Assembly: GCA_964393825.1 (NCBI GenBank)
Contig: CAYMUY010000021.1
Location: forward strand, 1-64,000
From: PFJX01 sp964393825
GTDB taxonomy: Bacteria; Pseudomonadota; Gammaproteobacteria; Burkholderiales; Thiobacillaceae
Direction: 5' to 3'
DNA length: 64,000 bases
Made by a program: the position numbers and the translations under genes. The notes beneath the pieces were generated by a model, which worked only from the letters and a program-made list of their open reading frames with translations, was not told the origin of the DNA and did not search any database. Shown here one piece after another: positions 54,442 through 63,142 of this stretch; position 1 is the stretch's first letter; each line of letters starts with the position of its first letter.

Positions 54442-54992
54442 ACAAGCTCCAGCAAACAAAAATGGGATGAACCCGCGCGGCCCTGGCGCAACAGCGTCAT
54501 GCCTTCCGGCTGCAGGGGGGTGGGCGATTCGGCGTAGATTCTACCGTCAGGGGCCAGGTGTGTCGCCGCGAGAGGCAGGATCAGCGGTAATAAATCAGAG
54601 GAGAAGGGCGGATCGAGGAAGATCAGGTCGAATTTCTCGCCGCAGCCCGCCAGGTAATCGCGTGCGTCGCGCCGCAGGATCTCGGCGCCGGACAGCGTCA
54701 AGGCGAGGGCGTTACGCAGCAGGGCTGCGTGTGCCTGGCGGTCCTGTTCCAGCATCACCACACGGGCGGCGCCGCGCGAGACGGCTTCGAAGCCCAGGGC
54801 CCCGCTGCCGGCGAAGGCGTCCAGGCAGGTGAGGCCGTGGAGTCGCTGCCCCAGCCAGTTGAACAGGGTTTCCCGTACCCGGTCCGGCGTCGGGCGCAAG
54901 CCGGGCAGGTCCGGGAAGTGCAGCAGGCGGCGGCGATGTTCACCACCGATGATGCGGACGCTGTTACTTGCCCTGGCTTTCAAGTTGCCCAC
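54438..54992 (-). CDS. rsmD: 16S rRNA m2G966 methyltransferase
   Basis: RsmD methylates G966 of 16S rRNA. The 184 residues show the RPTPDRVRETLFNWL motif, SAM-binding DAFAGSGALGFEA and the catalytic LDPPF of N2-guanine methyltransferases. It overlaps coaD, forming the rsmD-coaD pair found in many proteobacteria, and overlaps the upstream M16 gene by 29 nt, so this whole minus-strand set is tightly linked. Confidence 0.95.
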   Translation of the reverse strand: MGNLKARASNSVRIIGGEHRRRLLHFPDLPGLRPTPDRVRETLFNWLGQRLHGLTCLDAFAGSGALGFEAVSRGAARVVMLEQDRQAHAALLRNALALTLSGAEILRRDARDYLAGCGEKFDLIFLDPPFSSDLLPLILPLAATHLAPDGRIYAESPTPLQPEGMTLLRQGRAGSSHFCLLELV

Positions 54993-56286
54993 CCACGATG
55001 ACCGTATCCATCGCCGCGGGTCGCAGCCGTGCGCGGAAAGCGCGCAGGATGTCGTCGCGGCTCACCGCGCTCACCTGGCTGGTATAGGTATCCAGCCAGT
55101 TCAGCGGCAAGCGGTAGAAACCGATCACGGCCAGGTATTCGAGAATCTTCTTGTTGCTATCGATGCGCATGGGAAAGCCGCCGACGATGTTGTTCTTCGC
55201 CTGGGTCAGTTCGGCATCGCTGGGGCCCTCCTCGATGTATCGTTGCAGCTCGGCGCGGGCGGAGTTCACCGCGTCGTCGGTGGCGTCGCGTCGGGTCTGC
55301 AGTCCGATCTGGAAGGGGCCGAGCTCGCGCATTGGCATGAAATAACTGTAGACGCTGTAGGCCAGGCCCTTCTTGTCGCGGATGGCCTTGGTCAGGCGGG
55401 AATCGAAGCCGCCGCCGCCGAGGACGTAGTTGCCGACATAGAGCGGGAAATAGTCCGGGTCTTCGCGCAGGAGACCAGGCTGGCCCATGAACAGGTGGCT
55501 TTGCGTGGCGGAGTGCGGGATGAGTTGCTGCGTGCCCCGTTCCGCGATCTTGACCGGGGGGATCGCCGCAGGCGCCTCGCCCGTCGGCAGGGCCCGGGCG
55601 AGTTTCTCCGCCAGGGCTTCCACTTCGTCGCGGCTGATGTCGCCCATCACGGCGATGGTCATGTTGCGCGCGCGATAATGCGCGCGATGGAAGGCGACCA
55701 GGTCGTCACGACCGAGTCGTGCCACGGTCGCCACCTCGCCGCCTTCATTCAGCGCATAGGGGTGGTCTCCGTAGATCGCGGCCTGGAAGGCTTTCGCGCC
55801 GAGGTAGTCGGGGCGGGTTTCCGACTCCTGCAGTCCGGCGATGACGCGTGCCTTTTCACGCTCCAGGATGCTGGCGTCGAAACGCGGCGCGGACAGGACG
55901 GCGGCCAGCACGTCGCTGGCCTGGTCGCGCTCTGTCTTGCCCGAGAGGGTACGGACCTGGAAACCGGCGCGGTCGGCGTCGAAACGGCTGTTCAGGCTCG
56001 CGCCCACATCGGCCATCTTTTCCGCGATGTCGCGTTCGTCGTAACGGCCCGCGCCCAGCGCCATGAGTTGCCGGGTGAGGCTGGCGAGGCCGGATGTCTC
56101 GCGGCGGTCGCGGGCACTGCCGGCGTCGAAGTCGACACTGAAGTCGAGCATCGGCAACTCGTGGTTTTCCACGAAGTAGACGCGGGCGCCCTGTGGCGTG
56201 GTCCAGTGCTGGATGTCGAGGCCGGCGAGGGCCGCCGGCGCCAGGAGCAGCGTCGTCAGGAACAGCAGGATGCGATCAGAAATCAT
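54964..56286 (-). CDS. M16 family peptidase-like, non-catalytic partner
   Basis: The 440 residues have a signal peptide (FLTTLLLAPAALA) and the M16 fold, but the zinc motif HxxEH is replaced (ETSGLASLTRQL). It retains the C-terminal Arg/Tyr motif region DKKGLAYSVYSYF. This is the layout of the partner subunit of a heterodimeric M16 peptidase, with the catalytic subunit just upstream. They overlap by 11 nt. Substrates are unknown; export is predicted. Confidence 0.88.
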   Translation of the reverse strand: MISDRILLFLTTLLLAPAALAGLDIQHWTTPQGARVYFVENHELPMLDFSVDFDAGSARDRRETSGLASLTRQLMALGAGRYDERDIAEKMADVGASLNSRFDADRAGFQVRTLSGKTERDQASDVLAAVLSAPRFDASILEREKARVIAGLQESETRPDYLGAKAFQAAIYGDHPYALNEGGEVATVARLGRDDLVAFHRAHYRARNMTIAVMGDISRDEVEALAEKLARALPTGEAPAAIPPVKIAERGTQQLIPHSATQSHLFMGQPGLLREDPDYFPLYVGNYVLGGGGFDSRLTKAIRDKKGLAYSVYSYFMPMRELGPFQIGLQTRRDATDDAVNSARAELQRYIEEGPSDAELTQAKNNIVGGFPMRIDSNKKILEYLAVIGFYRLPLNWLDTYTSQVSAVSRDDILRAFRARLRPAAMDTVIVGGQLESQGK

Positions 56287-57631
56287 GGCGGCCTCCGAAG
56301 CCACGGCGGGCCGGTTGGGTGTCCATCGGTTGCGGATCGAGTCGCGCCACGGTGAGGTGATCGTCGATCAGATATTTTCGCGCCACCTCGCGCACCTGCT
56401 CGGGGGTGACTTCCCTGAGCTTGCGGAAGCGGGTGTCGCGGGCGCGGTAGTCGAGGCCAGCGGTGGTCCATTCACCGATCAGCATGGCCTGGTAGAACAG
56501 GGAGTCCTGCTGAAAGACCTGGCTGGCCAGCACCTGCGCCTTTACCCGTGCCAGTTCCTGGTCGCCAACGCCATCCTTCACGATGCGGGCGATTTCCGCC
56601 TTCATGGCGGCTTCCACCTCCGCCACGTCATGACCTTCGCTTGGCGTGGCATCGACCATGAACATGGACGGGCCGCGCGCGACGCTGTCATAGCCGGCGC
56701 TGGCCTCGGTGGCCAGGCGTTTGTCGCGCACCAGGGATTGATTCAGTCGTGCCGAGGCATGGCCGTCCAGTACCCCGGCGAGGATTTCCAGGGCGTAGGG
56801 GTCGCTGTCCCGCTCCGGGTCGCGCAGGCCCGGCACATGCCAGGCCAGGGCCACCACCGGCAGCTTGGCCGGAGCCTTCACCACCACCTCGCGCTTGCCG
56901 TTCTGATCGGGCTCGTTCTGCGGTTTGCGCGCTGGCAGGGGACGGGGGGCGACCGGGCCGAAATACTGTTCGGCCCAGGCGAACACCTGGGCGGTGTCGA
57001 CATCCCCGGCCACCACCAGGGTGGCATTGTTGGGGGCATACCAGCGCTGGTACCAGTCGCGCGCGTCGTCCACGGTCATGTTCTTCAGGTCGTCCATCCA
57101 GCCGATGATCGGGCGCCGGTAGGGATGCGCCTGCAGGGCCGTGGCCATGAGTCCTTCGTAGAGCCGCGCTTGCGGGTTGTCTTCGGTACGCAGCCGCCGT
57201 TCCTCCATGACCACCTGGATTTCCTTGGCGAATTCGTCGGCGGAGAGGTTGAGGTTGGCCATGCGATCGGCTTCCAGTTTCAGCGCCAGTTCCAGGCGAT
57301 CCTTCTGCAGGGTCTGGAAATAGGCGGTGTGGTCGCGCGAGGTGAACGCGTTCTCGCGACCGCCGGCCGCCGCGATGCGACGGGAGAATTCGCCGGCCGG
57401 CACTTCGTGGGTGCCCTTGAACATCATGTGTTCCAGCACGTGCGCGACACCGGTGGTGCCGTTGAATTCGTCGGTGCTGCCGGCACGGTACCAGACCTGC
57501 GAGACCGCGACCGGCGCGCGGCGGTCGGTCTTGACGATGACGCGCATGCCGTTGCCGAGGGTGCGTTCGACGATTTCGGCGTGAGCGACGGTTGTGACGG
57601 CGATGCTCAGGACGAACAACAAGTTCTTCAT
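56276..57631 (-). CDS. M16 family zinc peptidase, catalytic subunit
   Basis: A 451-residue exported metallopeptidase. The inverted zinc motif HVLEH (about residues 64-68, HxxEH) and the downstream Glu in VVMEERRLRTEDNP complete the catalytic set. A signal peptide is present (LLFVLSIAVTTVAHA). It probably acts with the non-catalytic partner encoded next, as in other bacterial PqqL-like pairs. ATG 57631 is chosen because the longer frame adds residues before the signal. Divergent from ftsY with an 82-bp gap. Confidence 0.92.
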   Translation of the reverse strand: MKNLLFVLSIAVTTVAHAEIVERTLGNGMRVIVKTDRRAPVAVSQVWYRAGSTDEFNGTTGVAHVLEHMMFKGTHEVPAGEFSRRIAAAGGRENAFTSRDHTAYFQTLQKDRLELALKLEADRMANLNLSADEFAKEIQVVMEERRLRTEDNPQARLYEGLMATALQAHPYRRPIIGWMDDLKNMTVDDARDWYQRWYAPNNATLVVAGDVDTAQVFAWAEQYFGPVAPRPLPARKPQNEPDQNGKREVVVKAPAKLPVVALAWHVPGLRDPERDSDPYALEILAGVLDGHASARLNQSLVRDKRLATEASAGYDSVARGPSMFMVDATPSEGHDVAEVEAAMKAEIARIVKDGVGDQELARVKAQVLASQVFQQDSLFYQAMLIGEWTTAGLDYRARDTRFRKLREVTPEQVREVARKYLIDDHLTVARLDPQPMDTQPARRGFGGRHDF

Positions 57632-57713
57632 GGAGGTCAGGCCAGGGCGAGGCGGAAGGGGGCGCATGATAGAATTTCCAGGCTTATAACGCAGCCTCTG
57701 ACGCACATTCCCC

Positions 57714-58787
57714 GTGTTTGGTTTCTTCAAATCCAGAAAGACGCAGTCCGAATCCGCCACCGAGGCGGTGGATGAGATCGCGCGCGTTCATGAAGACGTG
57801 CCCGCGCCGGTGGCCCTTGCGGAGCCCGGGCCCGTAGCCGAGCCGGAGGTGGTCGCGGAGCCGGAGGCGAAACCCAGGCTGTCCTGGGCGCAGCGCCTCA
57901 AATCCGGCCTGGCGCGAACGCGAGGCACCTTCACCAGCCAGGTCGCGGGATTGTTCGGTGTCGGCGCCAAGATCGACGAGACCTTGTTCGAGGAACTGGA
58001 GAGCGTGCTGCTGACCGCCGATGTCGGCGTCGAGGCCACGCAACACCTGATCGATCAACTGCGTCGCCGCACCAGGCGCGACCGCCTCACCGAGGCGAGC
58101 CAGCTCAAGGACGCGCTCAAGGAAGAACTGGTCGCCTTGCTGGCGCCACTGGAACGGCCGCTCGATCTCGGTGCCAGCAAGCCGTTCGTGATCATGCTCG
58201 CTGGCGTCAACGGTGCGGGCAAGACCACCACGATCGGCAAGCTGGCGCGGCGTTTCCAGGCCGAGGGCAAGAGCGTGCTGCTCGCCGCCGGCGATACCTT
58301 CCGCGCCGCCGCGCGCGAGCAACTGGCGGAATGGGGCCGGCGCAACAACGTGGAGGTGATTGCCTCGCAGGCGGGCGACGCCGCCGCTGTGATCTTCGAC
58401 GCCATCCAGTCCGCCCGCGCGCGCGGCATCGACGTGGTGCTGGCCGATACCGCCGGCCGTCTGCCGACCCAATTGCACTTGATGGAAGAAATCCGCAAGG
58501 TCAAGCGGGTGATCCAGAAGGCCGACGCCAGCGCCCCGCATGAAGTGCTGCTGGTGCTCGATGCCAATATCGGCCAGAACGCGCTGGCGCAGGTGAAGGC
58601 TTTCGACGAGGCGCTCGGCCTCACCGGCCTGGTCATGACCAAGCTGGACGGCACCGCCAAGGGTGGCGTCATCGCGGCGCTGGCGAAACGACAGCCGGTG
58701 CCGGTTCGCTTCATCGGTGTCGGCGAAGGTCTGGAGGACCTGCAACCCTTCCGCGTCAGCGAATTCGTGGACGCGCTGTTCGCATGA
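57714..58787 (+). CDS. ftsY: Signal recognition particle receptor FtsY
   Basis: GTPase that docks ribosome-SRP complexes at the membrane. The 357 residues begin with a short acidic A domain (about 1-55) and continue into the NG domain: GVNGAGKTTTIGKLARR (G1), DTAGRLPTQ (G3) and TKLDGTAKGG (G4). The start GTG at 57714 is directly before MFGFFKSRK-type sequence, the usual membrane-contact helix. It overlaps ftsE by 4 nt, the classical ftsYEX order. rpoH follows. Confidence 0.95.
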   Translation: MFGFFKSRKTQSESATEAVDEIARVHEDVPAPVALAEPGPVAEPEVVAEPEAKPRLSWAQRLKSGLARTRGTFTSQVAGLFGVGAKIDETLFEELESVLLTADVGVEATQHLIDQLRRRTRRDRLTEASQLKDALKEELVALLAPLERPLDLGASKPFVIMLAGVNGAGKTTTIGKLARRFQAEGKSVLLAAGDTFRAAAREQLAEWGRRNNVEVIASQAGDAAAVIFDAIQSARARGIDVVLADTAGRLPTQLHLMEEIRKVKRVIQKADASAPHEVLLVLDANIGQNALAQVKAFDEALGLTGLVMTKLDGTAKGGVIAALAKRQPVPVRFIGVGEGLEDLQPFRVSEFVDALFA

Positions 58788-59458
58788 CCGCCTCTTCGTC
58801 GCTGATCGAGATCGCCGAGGTCACCAAACGCTATCCCGGCGGTCACGAGGCGCTGTCCAATATTTCACTGGCCATCGAACCCGGGGAAATGGTGTTCCTC
58901 ACCGGCCATTCCGGCGCCGGCAAGAGCACGCTGCTCAAGCTCATCGCGGCCATCGAGCGTCCGACCAGCGGCCATATCATCGTCAACGGCCAGAACGTCG
59001 GTCGCATGAAGCGCCCGGCCCTGCCTTTCTTCCGCCGCAACATCGGCCTGATCTTCCAGGACCACAAGCTGCTCTACGACCGCAGTGTGTTCGATAACGT
59101 GCTGATGCCGCTGCATATCCAGGGCGTGATCGGCAACGACGCCGCCAAGCGGGTACGCGCGGCACTGGACAAGGTGGGGTTGCTCAACAAGGAACGGGCG
59201 CGGCCCATCACCCTTTCCGGTGGAGAACAGCAGCGCCTGTGCATCGCCCGCGCCATCGTCAGTCGCCCCGCCCTGGTGCTCGCCGACGAGCCCACCGCCA
59301 ATCTGGATGACGCTTATGCCCGCGACATCATGGACATGTTCCGCGCCTTCAACGAGGTCGGCGTTACCCTCATCATCTCCACTCACGACCAGGATCTGAT
59401 CCATCGCTACGGCGGTCGCAAGGTTACCCTGGCCTACGGCAAGCAGATCGAAGCATGA
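58784..59458 (+). CDS. ftsE: Cell division ATP-binding protein FtsE
   Basis: ABC ATPase of the FtsEX complex that activates peptidoglycan hydrolases at the septum. The 224 residues show Walker A GHSGAGKST (about 42), the Q-loop in IGLIFQDHKLL, signature LSGGEQQR and Walker B LVLADEPTANLD. Overlaps ftsY and ftsX by 4 nt each. Confidence 0.95.
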   Translation: MTASSSLIEIAEVTKRYPGGHEALSNISLAIEPGEMVFLTGHSGAGKSTLLKLIAAIERPTSGHIIVNGQNVGRMKRPALPFFRRNIGLIFQDHKLLYDRSVFDNVLMPLHIQGVIGNDAAKRVRAALDKVGLLNKERARPITLSGGEQQRLCIARAIVSRPALVLADEPTANLDDAYARDIMDMFRAFNEVGVTLIISTHDQDLIHRYGGRKVTLAYGKQIEA

Positions 59459-60351
59459 AAGCCTGGCTCGCCCACCATCTGCACAGTCTCAAGCTCGCCG
59501 CCGAGCAATTCCGCGCGGCACCGGTCGCCACCCTGTTCACCGTCCTGGTGATCGGCGTCGCGGTCAGCCTGCCGGCAGGTCTCTATATATTGCTGAGCAA
59601 CCTCGAACGCGCGGCGGGCGGCGTCAAGCCGCAAGCGGAACTCACCGTTTTCCTGAAGGAAGTGGAAGAGACAAAGGCGCGCGCCATCGCCGCCAGCCTG
59701 AACAAGCGCGCGGAATTCGCCAACGCGAAGTTCGTCAGCAAGGCGGATGGCATCAAGTTGCTGGAAAGCGCCGGCCTGGCCGAAGTCGCCGCCGGCTTGC
59801 CGGAGAACCCGCTGCCGCACACCCTGGTGCTGACCCCCGTGGATTCGACGCCGACCACCCTTGATGCCCTCTCGCGCCAACTCGAGGGCAACCCGGATAT
59901 CGAGCGGGTCCTGGTGGACACCGACTGGATCAAGCGGCTGGCCGCGCTCATGCAACTGGGACGCGATCTGGTGACCATGCTGGTCATCGTCCTGGGCGTG
60001 GCGCTTGCAGCCATCACCGCCAATACCATTCGCCTGCAGATCTACGCGCAGAAGGATGAGATCGAGGTCGCCCGCCTGATTGGTGCCACCGATCGCTTTA
60101 TCCGGCGCCCCTTTCTTTATTTTGGCGGCATCCAGGGCCTGGTCGGCGGGATCGCCGGCTGGGCGCTGGTGCTCGCCGGCGGCCTGTTGCTGGAAACCAG
60201 TGTCGCCCAGGTTGCCGCCGCCTATGGGTCGGAGTTCCGTCTCGCCGGCCTGTCCGTGCAGGAGGCCGCGTTGCTGCTCCTGCTCTCCACCGGCCTGGGC
60301 TGGCTGGGTGCCTATTTCGCGGTGGGACGGGCGCTGCGGGAAAATAATTAA
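59455..60351 (+). CDS. ftsX: Cell division membrane protein FtsX
   Basis: The 298 residues contain the expected four membrane segments: one near the N-terminus (ATLFTVLVIGVAVSLPAGLY), a periplasmic domain (about 55-165) and three at the C-terminal end (DLVTMLVIVLGVALAAITAN and two more). It transmits ATP-driven movement from FtsE to periplasmic activators. The stop lies 36 bp before the CIRCE element. Confidence 0.94.
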   Translation: MKAWLAHHLHSLKLAAEQFRAAPVATLFTVLVIGVAVSLPAGLYILLSNLERAAGGVKPQAELTVFLKEVEETKARAIAASLNKRAEFANAKFVSKADGIKLLESAGLAEVAAGLPENPLPHTLVLTPVDSTPTTLDALSRQLEGNPDIERVLVDTDWIKRLAALMQLGRDLVTMLVIVLGVALAAITANTIRLQIYAQKDEIEVARLIGATDRFIRRPFLYFGGIQGLVGGIAGWALVLAGGLLLETSVAQVAAAYGSEFRLAGLSVQEAALLLLLSTGLGWLGAYFAVGRALRENN

Positions 60352-60386
60352 ACCCGACAAAAAACATCGGGAACTTGTCTCGGGGC

Positions 60387-60413
60387 TTAGCACTCTGCGT
60401 AAGCGAGTGCTAA
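60387..60413 (+). promoter_or_regulatory. CIRCE element (HrcA operator) at the rpoH promoter
   Basis: TTAGCACTC (60387-60395), nine bases, GAGTGCTAA (60405-60413): a perfect match to the CIRCE consensus. A possible sigma-70 promoter, TTAGCA (60387) and TAATAT (60411-60416) with an 18-bp spacer, is largely covered by it, so HrcA binding should block transcription of rpoH. Confidence 0.93.
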
Positions 60414-60446
60414 TATTCAACCGTCTTGAGTCACAGGAGTATGCAG

Positions 60447-61298
60447 ATGACCGCTACCACGCTGGATTTTCCCGTCCCTTCCACGCTGGGCAGCCTGGAG
60501 AGTTACATCCAGGCGGTGAATCGTTTCCCGTTGCTGAGCGCCGAGCAGGAGCATGATCTGGCCGTCCGTTTTCGCGAAAAGCAGGATGTCGAGGCGGCAC
60601 GCCAGTTGGTGTTGTCGCATCTGCGCCTGGTGGTCGCGATCGCGCGTGGTTACCTGGGCTATGGCCTGCCCCATGCCGACCTGATCCAGGAAGGCAATGT
60701 CGGCCTGATGAAGGCGGTGAAGCGGTATGACCCGGAGCGCGGCGTGCGCCTGGTGTCATTCGCGGTCCACTGGATCAAGGCGGAAATCCACGAGTACATC
60801 CTGAAGAACTGGCGTCTGCTCAAGGTTGCGACGACCAAGGCGCAGCGCAAGCTGTTTTTCAATCTGCGCAGCATGAAGAAGCATGACGGCAGCCTCTCCA
60901 GTGGCGATGTCGAGGAAATGGCACGTGCGCTCAATGTCAGCCACGCCGACGTGCGGGAAATGGAAACCCGGATGTATGGCCAGGACATGGCCCTGGAGCC
61001 GGGCGTCGACAGCGACGACGACAGTTTTGCGCCGATCGCCTACCTGGCCGCGCCGAATGCCGAGCCGACCCAAGCCATCGAACGCAAGGAGCGCGAGCAG
61101 CTTGCTACCGTGGGCATTGCCAGCGCCCTGGACAGTCTTGACGCGCGCAGCCGCCACATCGTCGAGTCGCGCTGGTTGAACGAGGAAAATCCCGCCACCC
61201 TGCATGAACTGGCTGCCGTGTACGGCATTTCCGCCGAGCGGGTGCGTCAGGTCGAGGCCAAGGCCCTGCAGAAGATGCGTGCCGCCATGACCGCTTGA
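60447..61298 (+). CDS. rpoH: RNA polymerase sigma-32 factor RpoH
   Basis: Heat-shock sigma factor, 283 residues (E. coli: 284). Region 2 (YLGYGLPHADLIQEGNVGLM) and the RpoH box QRKLFFNLR are present, followed by regions 3 and 4 with the helix-turn-helix ELAAVYGISAERVRQVEAKAL. Start ATG 60447 has AGGAG 7 nt upstream; ATG 60441 is too close to it. The CIRCE element before it means HrcA controls the level of sigma-32, joining the two heat-shock circuits. A strong terminator follows. Confidence 0.96.
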   Translation: MTATTLDFPVPSTLGSLESYIQAVNRFPLLSAEQEHDLAVRFREKQDVEAARQLVLSHLRLVVAIARGYLGYGLPHADLIQEGNVGLMKAVKRYDPERGVRLVSFAVHWIKAEIHEYILKNWRLLKVATTKAQRKLFFNLRSMKKHDGSLSSGDVEEMARALNVSHADVREMETRMYGQDMALEPGVDSDDDSFAPIAYLAAPNAEPTQAIERKEREQLATVGIASALDSLDARSRHIVESRWLNEENPATLHELAAVYGISAERVRQVEAKALQKMRAAMTA

Positions 61299-61309
61299 GC
61301 CGACATCGG

Positions 61310-61352
61310 CCCCAAAGAAAAAGCCCCGCGACGCGGGGCTTTTTCTTTGGGG
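61310..61352 (+). terminator. Strong terminator of rpoH
   Basis: A perfect 20-bp stem (61310-61329 with 61333-61352) with a 3-nt loop contains a T5 run on the downstream arm. It can act in both directions and separates rpoH from the minus-strand moa genes. Confidence 0.92.
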
Positions 61353-61362
61353 TTCGACCGGA

Positions 61363-61470
61363 TCAGAATAGTGAACCCAGCACCACCGAGAACAGACTGA
61401 GCCAGGCCCAGGCAATCAGGGCGACGACGAGGGTGAGGGGAAGATTGGTTTTGCTGAAGATATTCATCAT
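61363..61470 (-). CDS. 35-residue single-span membrane protein
   Basis: An unlisted short gene: ATG 61470 (a second ATG follows at once) with GGAG 4 nt upstream, encoding a peptide that is polar at the start (MMNIFSKTNL) and then one hydrophobic span (LTLVVALIAWAWLSLFSVVL). It lies 60 bp beyond moaA on the same strand. I do not recognise a family. The ribosome site, the membrane-like composition and the clean stop support it; expression is untested. Confidence 0.6.
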   Translation of the reverse strand: MMNIFSKTNLPLTLVVALIAWAWLSLFSVVLGSLF

Positions 61471-61530
61471 GTCACTCCGATTGCGGAAATTGGCGCGATT
61501 CTACTGCGCGAACAAGGGTCTCTCAACGGC

Positions 61531-62511
61531 TCAGCCGCCGGTCATGCTCATGAATCGCACCAGCTTTTGCGGTTGCTCGCGGAATTCATGCCGTTCCGGC
61601 TTCAGTTCGATGGCCTGGTGGATGGACGCGATCAGGTCGGCATCGCTGGCGCCCGCGCGCATCAGGGTGCGGAAGTCCATGCGCTCTTCCTGGCCCAGGC
61701 AGAGGTGCAGGACGCCATCCACCGTCAGCCGCACACGGTTGCAGGTGGCGCAGAAGTGCTGCGATATGGGGGTGATGAAACCCACCGTGAAGCGGCCATC
61801 CGGCGTGCCCAGGTAGCGCGCGGGGCCGCCGCCGCGCATCAGGGTGTCGACCAGGCCGAAGCGCTGGCGCAGGCGGGCGATGACCGGTTGCAGGTCGACA
61901 TAGCCCATGCGCCGCGCCGTTTCACCCATGGGCATGAGTTCGATCAGGCGCAGGACGAAGCCGCGTTCCATGCAGAAGGCGACCATGGCGTCGATGTCAT
62001 CGGCGTTTTCCCGCATCACCACCATGTTGACCTTGATCGGTGCGAAACCGGCGGCGCGCGCGCTCTCCAGGCCATCCAGGATCTTGTCCAGAACAGGGCG
62101 GCCATTGATCTTCTCCACCACCTCCGGACGCAGCGAATCGAGGCTGATGTTCAGGCGGGTGACCCCGGCCTGCTTGAGGTCGCCGGCCATCCTGCCCAGT
62201 TGCGTGGCATTGCTGGACAAGGACAGGTCCTCAATGCCGGGGAGCGCGGCGATGCGTCCGCACAGTTCCACCACATTGCGGCGCAGCAGTGGTTCACCGC
62301 CAGTGAGACGCACGCGCTTCATCCCGAGTCGGGCGAAAAGGGCGAGCAGGCGTTCCAGTTCGTCGAAATTGAGCCAGTGCTCGGGTTCCTCGAAATCCTT
62401 GAACCCTTCCGGGATGCAGTAGGCGCAACGAAGATCGCAGCGATCCGTGACGGAAAGCCGCAGATATTCGATGGTGCGTCCGAAGCGGTCGACAAGCGAA
62501 TTCATGGTCAT
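61531..62511 (-). CDS. moaA: GTP 3',8-cyclase MoaA (molybdenum cofactor)
   Basis: Radical SAM enzyme that, with MoaC, converts GTP to cyclic pyranopterin monophosphate. The 326 residues show the N-terminal cluster motif CDLRCAYC (CxxxCxxC, about residues 25-32), GGEP, a C-terminal second cluster (FCATCNRVRL with HLC 14 residues later) and the terminal GG (SMTGG) needed for activity. The ATG at 62511 is followed by an alternative two codons on. Divergent from mobB; a possible ModE site lies between. Confidence 0.95.
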   Translation of the reverse strand: MTMNSLVDRFGRTIEYLRLSVTDRCDLRCAYCIPEGFKDFEEPEHWLNFDELERLLALFARLGMKRVRLTGGEPLLRRNVVELCGRIAALPGIEDLSLSSNATQLGRMAGDLKQAGVTRLNISLDSLRPEVVEKINGRPVLDKILDGLESARAAGFAPIKVNMVVMRENADDIDAMVAFCMERGFVLRLIELMPMGETARRMGYVDLQPVIARLRQRFGLVDTLMRGGGPARYLGTPDGRFTVGFITPISQHFCATCNRVRLTVDGVLHLCLGQEERMDFRTLMRAGASDADLIASIHQAIELKPERHEFREQPQKLVRFMSMTGG

Positions 62512-62520
62512 GCCTGAATA

Positions 62521-62545
62521 GCGTTATATGCGTCAGAATATAGCA
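62521..62545. promoter_or_regulatory. Possible ModE-type operator between moaA and mobB
   Basis: CGTTATAT (62522-62529) and ATATAGCA (62538-62545) form an imperfect inverted repeat with an 8-bp spacer, resembling the ModE recognition pattern. It is 10 bp before moaA and overlaps a -10-like TATATT. No ModE gene is visible. The site is compatible with molybdate control but is weak evidence. Confidence 0.4.
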
Positions 62546-62653
62546 CCCACACATTCTGGCAGGTGCGATGCGAGACATGATCCACGTTCCCACAGGCATG
62601 AACCTTGACTTTGGTCATGAAACGCCGGGTGTGTGACATTGGAGAATCCAGCC

Positions 62654-63142
62654 ATGAAAGTCCTCGGCATTGCCGGCTATAGCGGTGGCGGCAAGACCAC
62701 CCTGATCGAAAGCCTGTTGCCCCGGTTGCGGGCGGCGGGCTTGCGCGTGGCCGTGATCAAGCAGAGCCATCACGATTTCGAGGTCGACGTGCCGGGGAAG
62801 GACTCCTGGCGGCATCGCGCGGCGGGCGCACAGGAGGTCTTGCTGACCTCGCCGCACCGCTGGATGCTGGTGAACGAACTGCGCGGGGCGACGGAGCCCG
62901 GCCTGGATGCGCACCTGAAGCGCCTGGCACCCTGCGAACTGGTGCTGGTGGAGGGCTACAAGCATGCCGACATCCCCAAGCTGGAGGTCTGGCGCGCCGC
63001 CAATGAACGGCCCTGGCTGTATCCGAATGATGCACACTTCGTCGCGGTGGTGGCAGACCGGGTACCGCCGGACAAGATCAGACATTTTTTCAACGACGAT
63101 ATCGAGGCCATACTGGCCTTCATGATTGAGTACGCACAATGA
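62654..63142 (+). CDS. mobB: Molybdopterin-guanine dinucleotide synthesis adaptor MobB
   Basis: A 162-residue P-loop GTP-binding protein that helps MobA attach GMP to the cofactor. Walker A GYSGGGKTT (about residues 7-15) and the family motif VIKQSHHDFEVD are present. ATG 62654 follows GGAGA; the ORF extends 7 codons further. Its stop overlaps the moeA start by 3 nt. Confidence 0.93.
   Translation: MKVLGIAGYSGGGKTTLIESLLPRLRAAGLRVAVIKQSHHDFEVDVPGKDSWRHRAAGAQEVLLTSPHRWMLVNELRGATEPGLDAHLKRLAPCELVLVEGYKHADIPKLEVWRAANERPWLYPNDAHFVAVVADRVPPDKIRHFFNDDIEAILAFMIEYAQ

Noticed and set aside
61351..61360. tRNA-like GGTTCGA sequence
   Set aside because: It is the edge of the rpoH terminator; no cloverleaf arms or anticodon stem can be built around it.
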